A DNA stretch of 64,000 bases from Orobanche coerulescens (lineage: Eukaryota; Streptophyta; Magnoliopsida; Lamiales; Orobanchaceae). Below, piece by piece: positions 11,234 through 22,164 of this stretch. The DNA lies in assembly GCA_033398695.1 (NCBI GenBank), contig CM065816.1, positions 134,761,358-134,825,357 on the forward strand, in the 5' to 3' direction. Position numbers and translations under genes: made by a program. The notes below the pieces were generated by a model. That model saw nothing but the letters and a program-made list of their open reading frames with translations. It made no database searches and was not told the origin of the DNA. Positions within the stretch are counted from its first letter, which is position 1; every line of letters starts with the position of its first letter.

Positions 11234-11656
11234 TCAATCTCGGATCTCTCGATCACCAACGATCTTATCACCACTAGGAAGATTAACTATGAAAGGCTCA
11301 CAAAGCGACAAACATTCAAGACCCAAACGACGCACACATTCCAGAGAGATGAACGAATGCGTAGCACCAGAATCGAAAAGCATACTGATAGGATGAGAAT
11401 GAATATGAACGGTACATGTCGCCACAGTAGCCACTGGATCATCGGCCCTCCTCATCTCATAAACACGCGGGTGAGCGGAGCCGACGCTGGAAGCTCTCCC
11501 TCTAGCGGGCTGGCCCCGACTTCTCCCTCGGTTGGCACTCGGCGGGGGTGGCGGAGCAAAGGACCCCTGGTTCACACTCGGCTCCCTAGGCACTGGGAAG
11601 GAAGTCTGGGCATCGAGATTTCTCTCTCTCTCAGCACAGAAAGCAGCAGTCCACAC
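11234..11656 (-). pseudogene. Aspartic protease region
   Basis: A Pro/Arg/Gly-rich linker leads into MLFDSGATHSFISLECVRRL, whose DSG (residues 95-97 of this frame) is the retropepsin active site; a stop follows after VGDREIRD. It cleaves the Gag-Pol polyprotein in the family. Separated from gag and RT by frame changes. Confidence 0.85.
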
Positions 11657-12683
11657 CGATTACACATCATCAAAGGATTCAGACAAGTTTGACTGATGTG
11701 GCCCGGTCGGCCACAGTTAAAACACTTCACATCACGGGAAGAAGTACTGGCAGCCCTACGGAAACCCCCAGTAGAACGAGCTGGACCACCACCAGTGGGA
11801 AAATTATCAGACTGAGATTTCTGCTGACCTCCACCCTTGTGGCCCGAAAAATTTCCGACGGATTTCTGTTTCTTGCTCTCACGAGCCACCTCACTGGCCA
11901 TCAAAGACATATCATATGCAAGAGCTCAACTCTGATAATCCTTCAAGATGGTTCAGGCGAGCCCAGACATGTAGTAACGAATCTTCAGTTTCATCTGTCT
12001 GGAAAAGTGAAAAATTTTGTCGCTCTCCTCTCTAACTTGGGCCTTCACGAAGCCCAACTCCCGGTTGTAATCAGCAATAGCCTGAGAAATAAGAATATCC
12101 TGAGGCTAAGCATCATAGAAAGCATGGACCCAAGCCTGTTTAACTGGCCACAGGCAATATTCGATCTACATCACGTCTTTGAACTCGACCCATGAAGCAA
12201 CATGGTCCTTGGGCTTAACAGCCTCCCACCAGTCAGTAGCATCCCCAGTGAGAAAAATACTGGGCAATAGGGACCTTGCTATCCTCGGGACAGTTGGTGG
12301 CAACAAAGACCTTGGATATATCCTTGATCCACCCCTCCCAACCTATCGGGTCTGAAGTCCCCGAAAACTAAGGACGATGCATCTTGATGACATCCTGAAG
12401 CCAACGATGTGCTCTATCCCGAGTATCATGGGCCGGAGTCAGGTTCTGAATCGCCTGAGCTATCGCAGCCATTTGGTTCACCATTTTTTGCATCACGGCT
12501 GCAACACCAAGATCAGCGTCAACACCGGTTGTGCCCTTTTGAGTAGCACTATAGATCTGACGACCATCAGTAATACCGGTCCCAGAATTATGTGACGTGG
12601 CCGCCTCACTGGCTGCCCCATGTCCCCGACCGCATCCACGACCACGGTCGCGACCTCTACCTCGGCCTCTCCCAGCATCGATA
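11572..12683 (-). pseudogene. Chromovirus gag with CCHC zinc knuckle, multiply broken
   Basis: The N-terminal part is AGRGRGRGRDRGRGCGRG (near 12670). A decayed capsid core follows in shifting frames, with PIGWEGWIKDISKVF and CPEDSKVPIAQYF near 12300. The C-terminal part (11910 down) ends in CFNCGRPGHISQTC, a CX2CX4HX4C knuckle. At least four stops lie in 11910-12370. The expected start is just after the splice acceptor at 12684, as in the other Gypsy elements here, but the reading frame at the ATG (12678) is shifted by one. Confidence 0.82.
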
Positions 12684-12794
12684 CTGAAGATAAGATGTAG
12701 CAAAAGCAATTTGATGATAAGTACGAGAGGAAAAACAGTCACAGTTCAAGAAATGGAAGCACGATACGAGAAAACAAGGATAAGGAAAACTTAC
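12684..12794 (-). other. Probable leader intron of the Tekay-type element
   Basis: Minus strand GTAAGT donor (12794) and CTTCAG acceptor (12684) lie between primer site and gag, with a T-rich tract before the acceptor. Homologous positions at 19667-21044 and 63365-63489 have GTAAGTCTCCTC donors and TTCAG|TATG acceptors. Not tested by transcripts. Confidence 0.55.
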
Positions 12795-12908
12795 GAGCAC
12801 CGGAAGTACCTAGATGATGGAAGCGGGTTGACGATTTTCAAAACAAAACGAGAACAAAACACGACTAGACCCAATTAACTGACAAGACTAGGTATCCATA
12901 AATCTAGT

Positions 12909-12920
12909 GCTCCGATACCA
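12909..12920 (-). other. Primer-binding site, Tekay-type element
   Basis: Minus TGGTATCGGAGC, five bases inside the end of the 5' LTR. Complementary to initiator tRNA-Met apart from the G at position 8. Confidence 0.85.
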
Positions 12921-12925
12921 TTTTT

Positions 12926-15039
12926 TGTAACACCCCCAAGATATTCTAGGTATATTACAGTGCGGTGGACCCCTACATGAGACCCACCAGGCTAATTAAG
13001 AAAAATATCACTTGTCTAACTATCTCAGTTAGCGAGAAAACAAACATCACCAGGACGAAAATAAATGAAACGCCCGGTATAACCGGCAAAACAGACATCG
13101 CTGATAATCATAAATAACATTAATGATACAAAACCATAATCTGAGTAAAAATTCCTGAGTACTCGCGAGTACTATCTATAAGTTCACAAGTTGGAAAAAC
13201 AACCATATCGAAATGGACAACGGAAATAAATAAACTTTTTTGCACCCGTCATCAACCCTGGCCAGCATACTCGTACTGCCCCAGTGCCCGATCGTCCGGC
13301 TGAACATAACCTGAAATTCATATAAGAATTTCCCCAAAATGGGTCCCCAAAGGGGTTAGCAATTACGCTCGTACAAGTAACCAAATGAACGACTTACATC
13401 TTACACATTTAGTTGATGCATGCAATCATGAAATCACAGTTCAAAAGCACTCATTTCCAGAAACGCCAATACCCAAAACACATTTATAAAAATACACCAC
13501 AATTAGCCGTTGACCCACGCCTCTGTGGACGCCTACCGAGATCCTGTCGGATCTAACCCTTAGTGGTTAAAAAACAAGCTTGTCGATCCACGCCTCTGTG
13601 GACCCCTACCGAGACCCCATCGGATTTAACCCGTAGTAAGCATACACCCACACCCATCACTCATGCAATACTATCATGTTAAGAGTGTAAGTTCATCAAG
13701 AATACTTGCCTTGATTATCATGACGAAAAGACAAAATGGACAATCGCGGTTGCGAGAAACAGGACACATCGAACCTAGACGATTCGTCAAACACCATTGC
13801 AACCAATTCGACTAGAATAACAATAATAGAAGACACCTAAAACCCCAATTACGATTCATGCAAGTTCGTACAAAAACAACGACGAGGACGGATCGCAACC
13901 GAACCCTCTCGATTTCACAAATACAACGAAACTTACCATGAACTCGTAGGGAAAGCAAGAATACCACCAAGATTAATATATACATCATGGATTAACCAAC
14001 AATATGGGACGAATCGGACAAAAACTTGAAAACCCCCAAATTTCCCAAAAATAGGGTTCTAGGAGATTACCTCGGATCGAAGACGAAGAACAAGTGTTGG
14101 TATTGTTAACCTACACCAAGAACTCAATGAAGGAATGAAGATGAAAAATGGCCGAAATCGGTCAAAGATCAGAGAGGAGGAAGGAAGATGAAAAATGGCC
14201 GAAATCGGTCAACTCCTGGGTATATAAACCCATGCCCGATTACGTACGTTAGCCTCAGGCAGCTAACGTACGTTAGCTGATTAACGTACGTAAGCCTTCC
14301 CGTCTTACGTACGTAATTCATGGGCAGGACCAACTGTCCAAGAATACAAAGGCCATTACGTACGTTATGAGAAAGCTCTTACGTACGTAATGATCCACGC
14401 TAACGCACGCAACATCAAACTCGTAGCGTACGTAAGGGGCTGGTAGAACCCGCTGCCCGATTACCTGAACACCGTTACGTACATAACAACAACGAGGTTA
14501 CGTATGCTAAGTAGCACATAACGTACGTTAAGCATCGTCCGTAACGTACGTTATGTCCTCCCAGAATATGAAGAAATGACCCGGCATCCAAACTCGACGA
14601 TTAACCAAAACACGACGATACGAATACCTGGAGTTCGAGACGACGAACCTAAGTGCCAAAAGGAAACATATTTCCGACTACCCGAAGGTTTGGAAAATAA
14701 CAACAAATGTAATTACTCCATAACTTTGGGAAATTACCAAACGGCCCAAAACACCCGAAATACACGATACATGATCGAAACAACTAGCGAAAGCTCAAAA
14801 CATGCATAACAACACCGTAACGGCGGTTCCGAACAACAGTTACGAGAATCGAATGAAGTAGCGATGGAAATGACATTAAACACGGAATTGAGTAAAACAA
14901 TTCCGAAACAAGCTCGGATGACAAAAAGTTCAGTATTATATATTCTCGAAATATCAATACGATTACAAATGAGTCGCTTAAAACGAAAATACACCAAAAA
15001 AAATACCGAAAAAAGGAAACAAAAAATACGGATATTACA
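12926..15039 (-). mobile_element. 5' LTR of the Tekay-type element
   Basis: 2114 bp with ends TGTAATATCC...GGGTGTTACA on the minus strand. Contains the longer palindrome cluster (14236-14556), a TATA box (minus GGTTTATATA, 14221-14230) and two 75-bp repeats (about 13508-13655). No gene. Confidence 0.92.
14236..14556 (-). promoter_or_regulatory. U3 palindrome cluster, 5' LTR, about twelve copies
   Basis: Counting by eye, about twelve sites of the type TTACGTACGTTAG, CTAACGTACGTTAG and TTACGTACGTAAT in 320 bp, ending just upstream of the TATA box in the minus direction. Most are exact palindromes around GTAC. This is the longest such cluster in the window. Confidence 0.65.
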
Positions 15040-15540
15040 AAGAGGATCCTTGTAATAATTATGGTGATAACACAACACAAATATTAAGACTAACGTGGAT
15101 AATGCTTCAAAGTTATGGAAAACATGATCTCACAAAGAAAGGAGTCCGTAAAATAACAAGCTGAAAATCCCTATGCAAGGCCAACCAAGGATAACTGCTC
15201 CCAATGACACGAGACTAGGCATTAATAGAGCAACTACCAATGATGTCGTCCGGTGAATGTGGTCGAGCATTATGCTGATGATGGAGGTGAGTATGAGGAT
15301 GAGGAAGAAGGAATATGTGAACCTGATGGAGAAGATGGTGACATGGAAATTGCGGTCCGGAAGGTTCTCTTAACAGCACTGAGGGATAATTCACATCAGA
15401 ATGCATTATTCCGAACTAGGTGCACGACTTCTAATCAAATATTTGATTGCAGTGGTAGTTGTGAGAATATTCTCTCTCCAAGTTTGGTTACTGCCTTGAA
15501 GTTATTTGCAACTATCACATTTATATTGGGTATTATTTGA
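15040..15540 (+). pseudogene. Old Gypsy gag/protease relic, right part
   Basis: Continues the relic at 5706-6035. At 15253-15537 one frame holds an acidic stretch (GGEYEDEEEGICEPDGEDGD), then VRKVLLTALRDNSHQNALF, RTRCTT and GSCENILSPSLVTALKL, the Ty3/Gypsy segment around the protease active site (usual form: FRTRC..I.D.GSCEN). The active-site region is deleted or altered (FDCSGSCEN). Stops fill 15040-15250. Confidence 0.7.
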
Positions 15541-15678
15541 TAAAATCTATTTTTTATTGATTAAATGTGTACATGTTTTAATATTAAAATAATCAGAATA
15601 ATAGTGATAATATGTTTTTAGTAAAATCACGAAGAGTGGAGACTCAAATAATTTATATATTAGTATAAGTTTGATAAT
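15541..15678. other. Spacer between the gag relic and the CACTA-like element
   Basis: AT-rich, with TAATAATAGTGATAAT-like runs. I see no gene or repeat. Confidence 0.5.
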
Positions 15679-16577
15679 CACTACTACAAAATAGGCCATT
15701 AACATTGACATTTTAACATCGATTCTTAGACAACAATCATCTGGCATAAATCATATTTATTAGAATATTCTAACAATAGTTCCGTAGAAGATGGATGTTA
15801 AAAATTACCAATTAACAGCCGCTTTAAAAGAATCAATGTTAGAATTACAAAATTTAACAACAGTTGTGTACGAACCGATGTTAAAATTATACAATAACAA
15901 TAGTTATTTTTTGAACTGACGTTAAATTGTTCAAAAACAACAGTCCTTTTTTATGTTTTTTTTCTTTCCTTTATCTGTAATTTTCTAATATATGATGATT
16001 TAAATATATAGATATAATATAATTGTACAGTTACATTATATATAATGTAATATCATTTTTATTACATTATATTGTTAATATATAGTATTATAATATATGA
16101 ATTTTTAATACATATAATATAATTCTGCATCGTAATACGTATATATTATAATTTTTAACATATAATGTAATATTATTTTTACACATTTTATTTAAATACA
16201 TAATAATATAATATATACTAATTTTTAATATATATTATAAAATTTTAATTTTCGGCATGATCAAATTTATTATATAATATACATTATAATTTTTAATATA
16301 TATAATACAATTCTAAAAACACATTATAATCCAGAAAATTATATGTATATATTGTACTTTTTAGTATATAATGTAATATAATTTTTATTATAGTATATTA
16401 TTATTATATAGTAATATAATGTATTAATTTATATATACGTTATAAGTTTTTAATTATCATCATCATAAAATTTATGGTATAACTTACATTATAATTTATA
16501 TATATATATAATACTAGGAATGTTAATATAAATGATTTATTATATATTTATATAAAATAAAGCAACAAAAGAATCAG

Positions 16578-16638
16578 AAATTAATTTGGGGAAGTGATTT
16601 GATATCACCTCCACCTTGTGGAGGTCGCAGGTTCGAAT
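16578..16638 (+). other. tRNA-like (SINE-type) promoter segment, split by the LTR element
   Basis: GGGGAAGTGATTTGATATCAC resembles an A-box region. It is followed by a hairpin (CCTCCAC..GTGGAGG) and GGTCGCAGGTTCGAAT, a near-consensus Pol III B box whose final C is at 24991 after the insertion. The TSD CGAAT (16634-16638, 24986-24990) lies inside the B box. Could be a SINE head captured by the CACTA-like element. Not a tRNA gene: no acceptor or anticodon arms can be drawn. Confidence 0.45.
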
Positions 16639-17174
16639 TGTAATACCCGTGATTTTCTTTTTCGGTAATTTTTTGTTTTTGGCATTTTTCTAGTTTCCAG
16701 AACTCGCTTGCGACCGTTTTGACATTTTGACAATGTTTTGTTCTTCGTGTTTGGTCATCCGAGTTCGTTTCGGTATCGTTTTGTCGAGTTCCGTGCTTTT
16801 TGGCGACTTTTCCGCACTTGAGTTCGATTCTTGCGAATCTCGTCAAATCGTTGTTTCGACTTTCTCGTAAGTTCATTTAATGTTATTATTCATGTTGCGA
16901 GCTTTGTCTTGGTGTTTCGATCACGTATCGTGATTTTCGGGCGTTTTGGGCCATTTTCGTAATTTCCCAAAGTTTGGGGTAATTACTTTCCGTTGTCGAA
17001 TTTCGAGCCTTGGGTGGTGAATCGTGTGTTCTCTTAGTGCTCGGATTCGTCTTTGCGAGTACTTCGTAACCGTATCTTGATTCGTACTCAGTTCGGGTTT
17101 CGTGGTCGTTCGGGCCGTCGGAGTTGGTCCGGCCGAGTCATGGCCGGGCATGCTCGGGCGAGCCGGCCGCCGAG

Positions 17175-17320
17175 TAACGTGCGGTAGTGATCGGCGATTC
17201 GTCGTAAGGCGATTCGTCACGTAAGGCCCTGGCCGGTGACGTCGTAACGCTTAGGCATTTCCAGGCGGTCGTTCGGCCATGGCGATTACGTCGTAAGCCA
17301 TGGCGATTCACGTCGTAACC
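17175..17320 (+). promoter_or_regulatory. U3 ACGT-motif cluster of the gag-only element
   Basis: Repeated CGATTCGTCGTAAGG, GATTACGTCGTAAG and GACGTCGTAACG directly upstream of the TATTTAAG box. Same position as the GTAC palindromes of the other LTRs but a different core (ACGTCGTAA). The 3' LTR copy is at 22695-22850. Confidence 0.5.
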
Positions 17321-18338
17321 GGCCGGCAATCGGCTATTTAAGGCACAGCGGCGTTTTTCTTGACCATTTCTCATTCTTTTTCTTCCCGTACGCGGTCAGG
17401 TGTGTGAATCATCTAGAGATGTTGTTGGGCAATGAATCCATGAAGTGTTGAGGTTCATATCATCAATCATCCGTCCTATAACATCCTCCGATCTACTGAC
17501 CGGTCAGATTTCCTAGAAATCTAGTTTTGGGGAATTTGGGTATTTTGGTTGTTTTCGTCCGATTAATCCGATTTAACTTAGGATTATGATGGATTGATGA
17601 ATATTTAGATGTATTATATCATTTCCTTTATTATTCCATAGTTGGATCGTATCGATTCGTTGTTTTGGTCGAGTTCTTGGTCGACGCCTTGAAGGTGTCC
17701 GGTAGTATGTCATAGAGGGGTTTTCGGGCGTTCTACGAATATCTTTCCTCGTATGATTGTTGATTTATGGATTATATATTGTTAGGGTCGAATTCTTGTG
17801 AAGAACTCGAGTCGGAACCCTCCCGTTCGTTGTCTTCTTCGGGGTCCGAGCTTCCCGGTTGAATCGTGTTCTTCGGAGTGTTCGGTAGCGGTCATTAAGT
17901 CGAGCTTTCCCGTTGCTCCGCGTGCGTTGGACTTGAGGCGAGTATCTCATCTATATTCTTTATACTTTGAGAATGTGATGTGTCGTGAATTTAACGTGGA
18001 CTCGTTAGTGACGGTATATTTAACCGTAACTTACTTTAAATGAAGATGTGATTTTATGAAGGTAATTACCAACGTAAACTTTAGTTTCAAGAATAATGAT
18101 AACTACCTCTTCATGTTATTTTGTTAAAATAAATACTAGAAATGAGTAGTTAACTGAAGAATTGTGGAATCGCGTAATACTTGTATTATTTGCTCGTTGG
18201 CCTTTTTCCTGAATGATGGTTTCTTTGTGGATGTTGTGCCCTTGTTGAAGTTATGATGCGTTAACCTATGTGTTACGTGGTTGCGGTTGTGGTGAATATT
18301 ATACCTTTGTTATTGTGTATAGTAGAGAGTTGAGATGT

Positions 18339-18680
18339 TATCCGGGTAGGGGTCCCGTCGAGGCCTCCGGAGGCACGTGCTTGCGAGTACGGCCAGACGT
18401 ACGTTGTGACCATAAGGTTATCAATTCGGGTAGGTCTGGGGAGGGCTCCGAGAATCGACACTTGCGAGTGCGATGTCATGATAACTTATGGGCGTATTTG
18501 AATGATATTATCCGGGTAGGGTCCGTCGAGGCCTCCGGAGGCGCGTGCTTGCAAGTACGGCCAGATGTTATGATTTGACCATAAGGTTATCTAATCGGGT
18601 AGGTCTGGAGAGGGCTCCGAGAATCGTCACTTGCGAGTGCGATGTCAAGATAACTTATGGGTGTGTTCGAGTTTATTCTT
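18339..18680 (+). repeat. Two 170-bp tandem units in the 5' LTR
   Basis: Both units start TATCCGGGTAGG and contain GAGGCCTCCGGAGGC (a palindrome), CTTGCGAGTACGGCCAGA and ACTTGCGAGTGCGATGTCA. The same pair is at 23854-24194 in the 3' LTR, so the duplication predates insertion. Confidence 0.9.
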
Positions 18681-19476
18681 GATGGCTAATCCGGGTGGGA
18701 CCCTTCGGGGCCACGGAGACGTTTTGACTGTTGATTTGATATCTCTGAATTGTTTATGTTTTGAATCTTGAATCCCGATTATATTGGTGAATATGGTTTT
18801 GGTCTTGAGGTTTGAGTTGAGAATAAAATCATTTGTATGATTTTGAAAGAAAACCTTTTGAAAAGGAAAAACATTCATATTTCAGGATTTTACACTGAGA
18901 CCCCCGAAGTCTCTAAATAATCTCTTACAATGATTTCTGGAGTAATCCCCATGGTTTGTTTTAAAGGAATAAATTTTCAAAAGACTTTAGACTCGGGGAT
19001 CGTGTTACTACCTTGTCGAAATGTTATTTTCATAACGGTTGTATTCTTGATGTATAATTGTATAGCTTGGTTACTTGCTAGCGATTCCATCGCTAACCCC
19101 TCATTGGAGATTTTGTTATTTATTCCAGGTGTTCTGACTGGAGAGTGAGCAACCACAGGATTGGCTCGGAGGATGATGCAATGCAGCGATACTAGTCACA
19201 GTTGTAGTCTGGCGTCTGTCAGTGATATGTCAGTTTGAGTTCTTGTCATCCTTGAGGGGATGGACATTTTGTGTACTATGTGATCGAGTTGTAATTTAGT
19301 TTCATCAGATGTACGGTTATGCTATGTTTTGAGAGACCTAATCGGTCTACGGTATTATGTTTTGGTCAAGTTGACCGCATGTGGGTTTTGATTTGTAGTC
19401 TCCCGCCTGGTAGCTCCTTGTGGAAAGGGGTCTACGGCGTGTAATATCCCTGAGTGGATTGGGGGTGTTACATAAA

Positions 19477-19488
19477 TGGTATCGGAGC
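19477..19488 (+). other. Primer-binding site, gag-only element
   Basis: TGGTATCGGAGC four bases after the 5' LTR, the same tRNA-iMet-type site as in the Tekay-type element. Confidence 0.88.
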
Positions 19489-19666
19489 TTAGGTTTGCGA
19501 AAACCTAGACAGTTGGGTCTAGTTGGGTCTTGTCGAGTCGTGTCTTGTCGTGTCACCCGGGTGAGCAGTTGTGAACAAGCGAGATCATTGCGATCCGTTG
19601 TGATCAATTGTGGTTCGTTGTGATTAGTATCATGTTGCAGCCATTATCTCCGTGCGGCCTGTGGAC

Positions 19667-21044
19667 GTAAGTCTCCTCCTTTATGTGAGGTACCTGTATT
19701 TCATGTTTTTACGTGTGCGAATTAAATGTGATGTGTGTCCTTAATTACACGGTGTTGTGTAAGGGAGTTGTATTCGATGCTTGTGATGCACGGTATACGG
19801 ATATGACTGGACGTATTGATGTTTTGACTTTGAACCGCCGTGTGGGGTGGTATGTTGTGAAATTTGTGAACCTTGATGGGTTTTGAAAGTGTGCCGACAG
19901 TTGATTCGGTGAAAAGCTCAAATGATAGTCTGGATATATGTTTTAACTTGATGCGCCCGAAATGTGTTTGGTTGAATTTGTGATTTTGTTTGTCGTTTGA
20001 GCAGGTGGTTTTTAGTTCGATCAGTTTGTTTGGACTATCGTAATTATTCCGCTGCGGGTAGATTTGAGAGTATATTTTTGAGGGGCCATAAGGGTCGGAA
20101 CATTTTTGTGAAAGTTGATTTTGAAAATATTTTTATGGTTCGATTAAACCAGCAGCCCGTATGAATTTTGAAATCGGTCGAGTTTTGACAGAGTTAATCC
20201 TGTATTTTCAAATGACACCATCAGGCGGTATGAGGAAAAATGTATATTAATGTATTTCGGGCACTGCAAAATATTACCGTCACCTTCGGTTGAGACCAAA
20301 AGAATTTTGAAAAATTTCTGTTATATGTTTGTTATGTTGTTTTGCCCGTCGGAAAATTTTTACAATACCTTTGCTGTTACAATTCTATAGGTGATCATTT
20401 TACATTGCTCAATCTCTATCGACCTAATCATATGGTCCGTCAGGACGATCGTGAACCCTAATTGCGATATCAGTATTGCACTTAGTTGCTTCACCTGTGT
20501 GGATATTATTGACGTATTATATATTGTCACAATTCTTGTTAGCAAGTTATGGGTGTACGCCCAGATACGATGATTCCATAGTTCGGTTTAATTGTGTTGT
20601 TTCTTTGACGTTATCCGGATGTGGTAATTCATAATGTCTTGTACATGGTTTTCAAAACGATACAGAGATGATAATAGATTCGTAGTTTTGATCAAACTTT
20701 TCTTTTCTAAAATTCGCTTCAGCAAATTTTTCAAATTCAGGAATTTTAAAATGCTATCATTTGGACAAGCACCTTGAAAAAAAAAAAAAAATTGTTTATA
20801 AAATATTACCCATATTCGACCCTGATGATATGTTTGTGGTTTTGACCGTGATAAACTTGGTAAAGGTAAATGCGTTATGTTAACATGGCTAAGTGAATGA
20901 TTTATGAATTTGGATTAATCGTTGCAGTGATAGTTCATGTATTCGTGTTACAACTCGGAATGAGTATTTTATTGTGTTATTGTTGGTTGCTCTATATTGA
21001 TTATGTGGTGGTTGTTTTGTTGTTCTGATCGGTTGCCCATTCAG
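19667..21044 (+). other. Probable leader intron, 1.38 kb
   Basis: Donor GTGGAC|GTAAGTCTCC and acceptor CCCATTCAG|TATGCC, the acceptor one base before the gag ATG. Splicing would also join an upstream ATG (19632) in frame with gag. The stretch is otherwise empty: no gene, a poly-A run at 20778-20790, and AT-rich sequence. The corresponding introns in the other two elements are about 110-125 bp. Confidence 0.55.
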
Positions 21045-21045
21045 T

Positions 21046-22011
21046 ATGCCGAGAGGTCGAGGTCGTGGTAACCCTCCGCGCGACCAGGATCGTACTACCG
21101 GTAATGGAATTAGTATGCGTGTTGCTCTGTGCTCCAACAGTGGCGGACCGGATGACACATTTAGCTCGTGTGATTCAAGCGTAACCATACTGCGAATGAG
21201 GATGTTGGATCGACTCGGTGGCTTAGAGAAGTGGTTCGTATCGTCCCCCTCGCTTTGCAGGAGCGGGAGATACTTAGGGCTGGGACGGTTGGCTTATCCA
21301 ATTGGAGAAGATTTTCAAGGCGATTGGTTGTCCCGAGGAGCGGAGGATTCCTATCGCTCAGTTCCTTCTCGTTGATGACGCCGCTAACTGGTGGGATGCC
21401 GTTGAGCCTCAAGATCATGCTGTTACTTGGGAAGAGTTCAAGAGGTTGATGGAAGCGGAATTTTTCCCGAGGCCGATTCGAGAGCAGAGGATCCGAGATT
21501 TTTACCTAGCCGAGCCACAGGATGTACCCGTGTCACGAAGCTACGCCGATTATAGTCGGCGCTCGCCTTTGTGAAGAATCAGGTGAGGACCGAGGAGGAC
21601 AAGATCCGTCATTTTGATATGCGGATGAGACCAGAGATTCGACAGTACATGTCGGGTTTCACTTGTGCTACTTTGAGAGAGTATCAGAATCGAGCCATGG
21701 CGTACGAGATGGCATCGTTATCTACTGGGCCTTCGCATGAGTCGAAGAGACAGAGGACGTCTGGAGATTTTTCGGACGGTGCAAGAGACGGAAATTCTTC
21801 TCATCGAGTTTCGCGTAGTCGTACGGCGAAACCTTCAATTTCTTCGTTCGGTGGAACCAAGAGTTCCAAGTTGTCTTCTTTGACTCCTAGTCAGACTGGG
21901 AGGTGCTTTAACTGCAATGTTGTCGGTCATGTGCAAGCTAATTGTCCTTCGCAATGGATTACTTGTTATAATTGTGGACTCGAGGGCCACAGAGTTCGAT
22001 GTGTGAATTAA
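21046..22011 (+). pseudogene. Gag with two CCHC-type knuckles, frameshifted; only gene of the element
   Basis: Structural nucleocapsid/capsid protein. It starts MPRGRGRGNPPRDQDR (Arg/Gly-rich basic N-terminus). The capsid core is in another frame (21302-21574): IGCPEERRIPIAQFLLVDDA, ANWWDAV, VTWEEFKRLMEAEFFP. A frame change at about 21565 leads to RPEIRQYMSGFTCATLREYQ and the C-terminal knuckles CFNCNVVGHVQANC and CYNCGLEGHRVRC (the second one residue short before its last Cys). It stops right after them, where the autonomous relatives continue into protease. Two or three single-base shifts would restore one frame; sequencing error is possible, because indels also dominate the LTR differences. 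Confidence 0.85.
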
Positions 22012-22127
22012 TCCATGAAGTTTCCCAGAATCGTGTTTCGGCATCGGTATCGGGATCGGTTCGTCGGGACCATTGAGATTTTTTCGGCCGTGCTTTGTTG
22101 TTTGTGACTGCACTTTTTTTTTAGTTT

Positions 22128-22164
22128 AAGTTTCGGGACGAAACTTTTTTTTAGAGGGGTAGAA
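22128..22164 (+). promoter_or_regulatory. Hairpin and polypurine tract of the gag-only element
   Basis: AAGTTTCGGGACGAAACTT (22128-22146), TTTTTT, then AGAGGGGTAGAA directly before the 3' LTR. Identical hairpin to 8031-8049. Confidence 0.85.

Larger units (their letters stand above)
6036..15039 (-). mobile_element. Full-length Tekay/Del-type chromovirus (Ty3/Gypsy), decayed
   Basis: A 9.0-kb element on the minus strand with LTRs 12926-15039 (5') and 6036-8012 (3'), both TGTAATATC...GTTACA. A primer site TGGTATCGGAGC (12909-12920) adjoins the 5' LTR and a polypurine tract (minus AGAGGGGTAGAA) adjoins the 3' LTR. The flanks are GAGAG (6031-6035) and AAGAG (15040-15044), a duplication with one mismatch. 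Gene order gag, protease, RT, RNase H, integrase, chromodomain is that of a chromovirus. Stops and frameshifts split every domain, so it cannot make its own proteins. It split an older Gypsy gag relic. Confidence 0.92.
16639..19472 (+). mobile_element. 5' LTR of the gag-only element
   Basis: 2834 bp. U3 has ACGT-rich repeats (17175-17320), a TATA-like TATTTAAG (17335-17342), and downstream a tandem duplication of 170 bp (18339-18680). Open frames such as 18270-18578 repeat exactly in the other LTR (23785-24093) and are LTR sequence, not genes. Confidence 0.92.

Noticed and set aside
15960..16560. Origin or matrix-attachment region from strong AT-richness
   Set aside because: AT-rich filler is common in CACTA-like elements; no specific motif supports a function.
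16621..16638. tRNA gene
   Set aside because: Only a B box and a hairpin; no acceptor stem or anticodon arm, even after removing the insertion.
18270..18578. Protein-coding gene (repeated at 23785-24093)
   Set aside because: Exactly repeated because it lies in both LTRs; built from a 170-bp tandem repeat, with no family resemblance.
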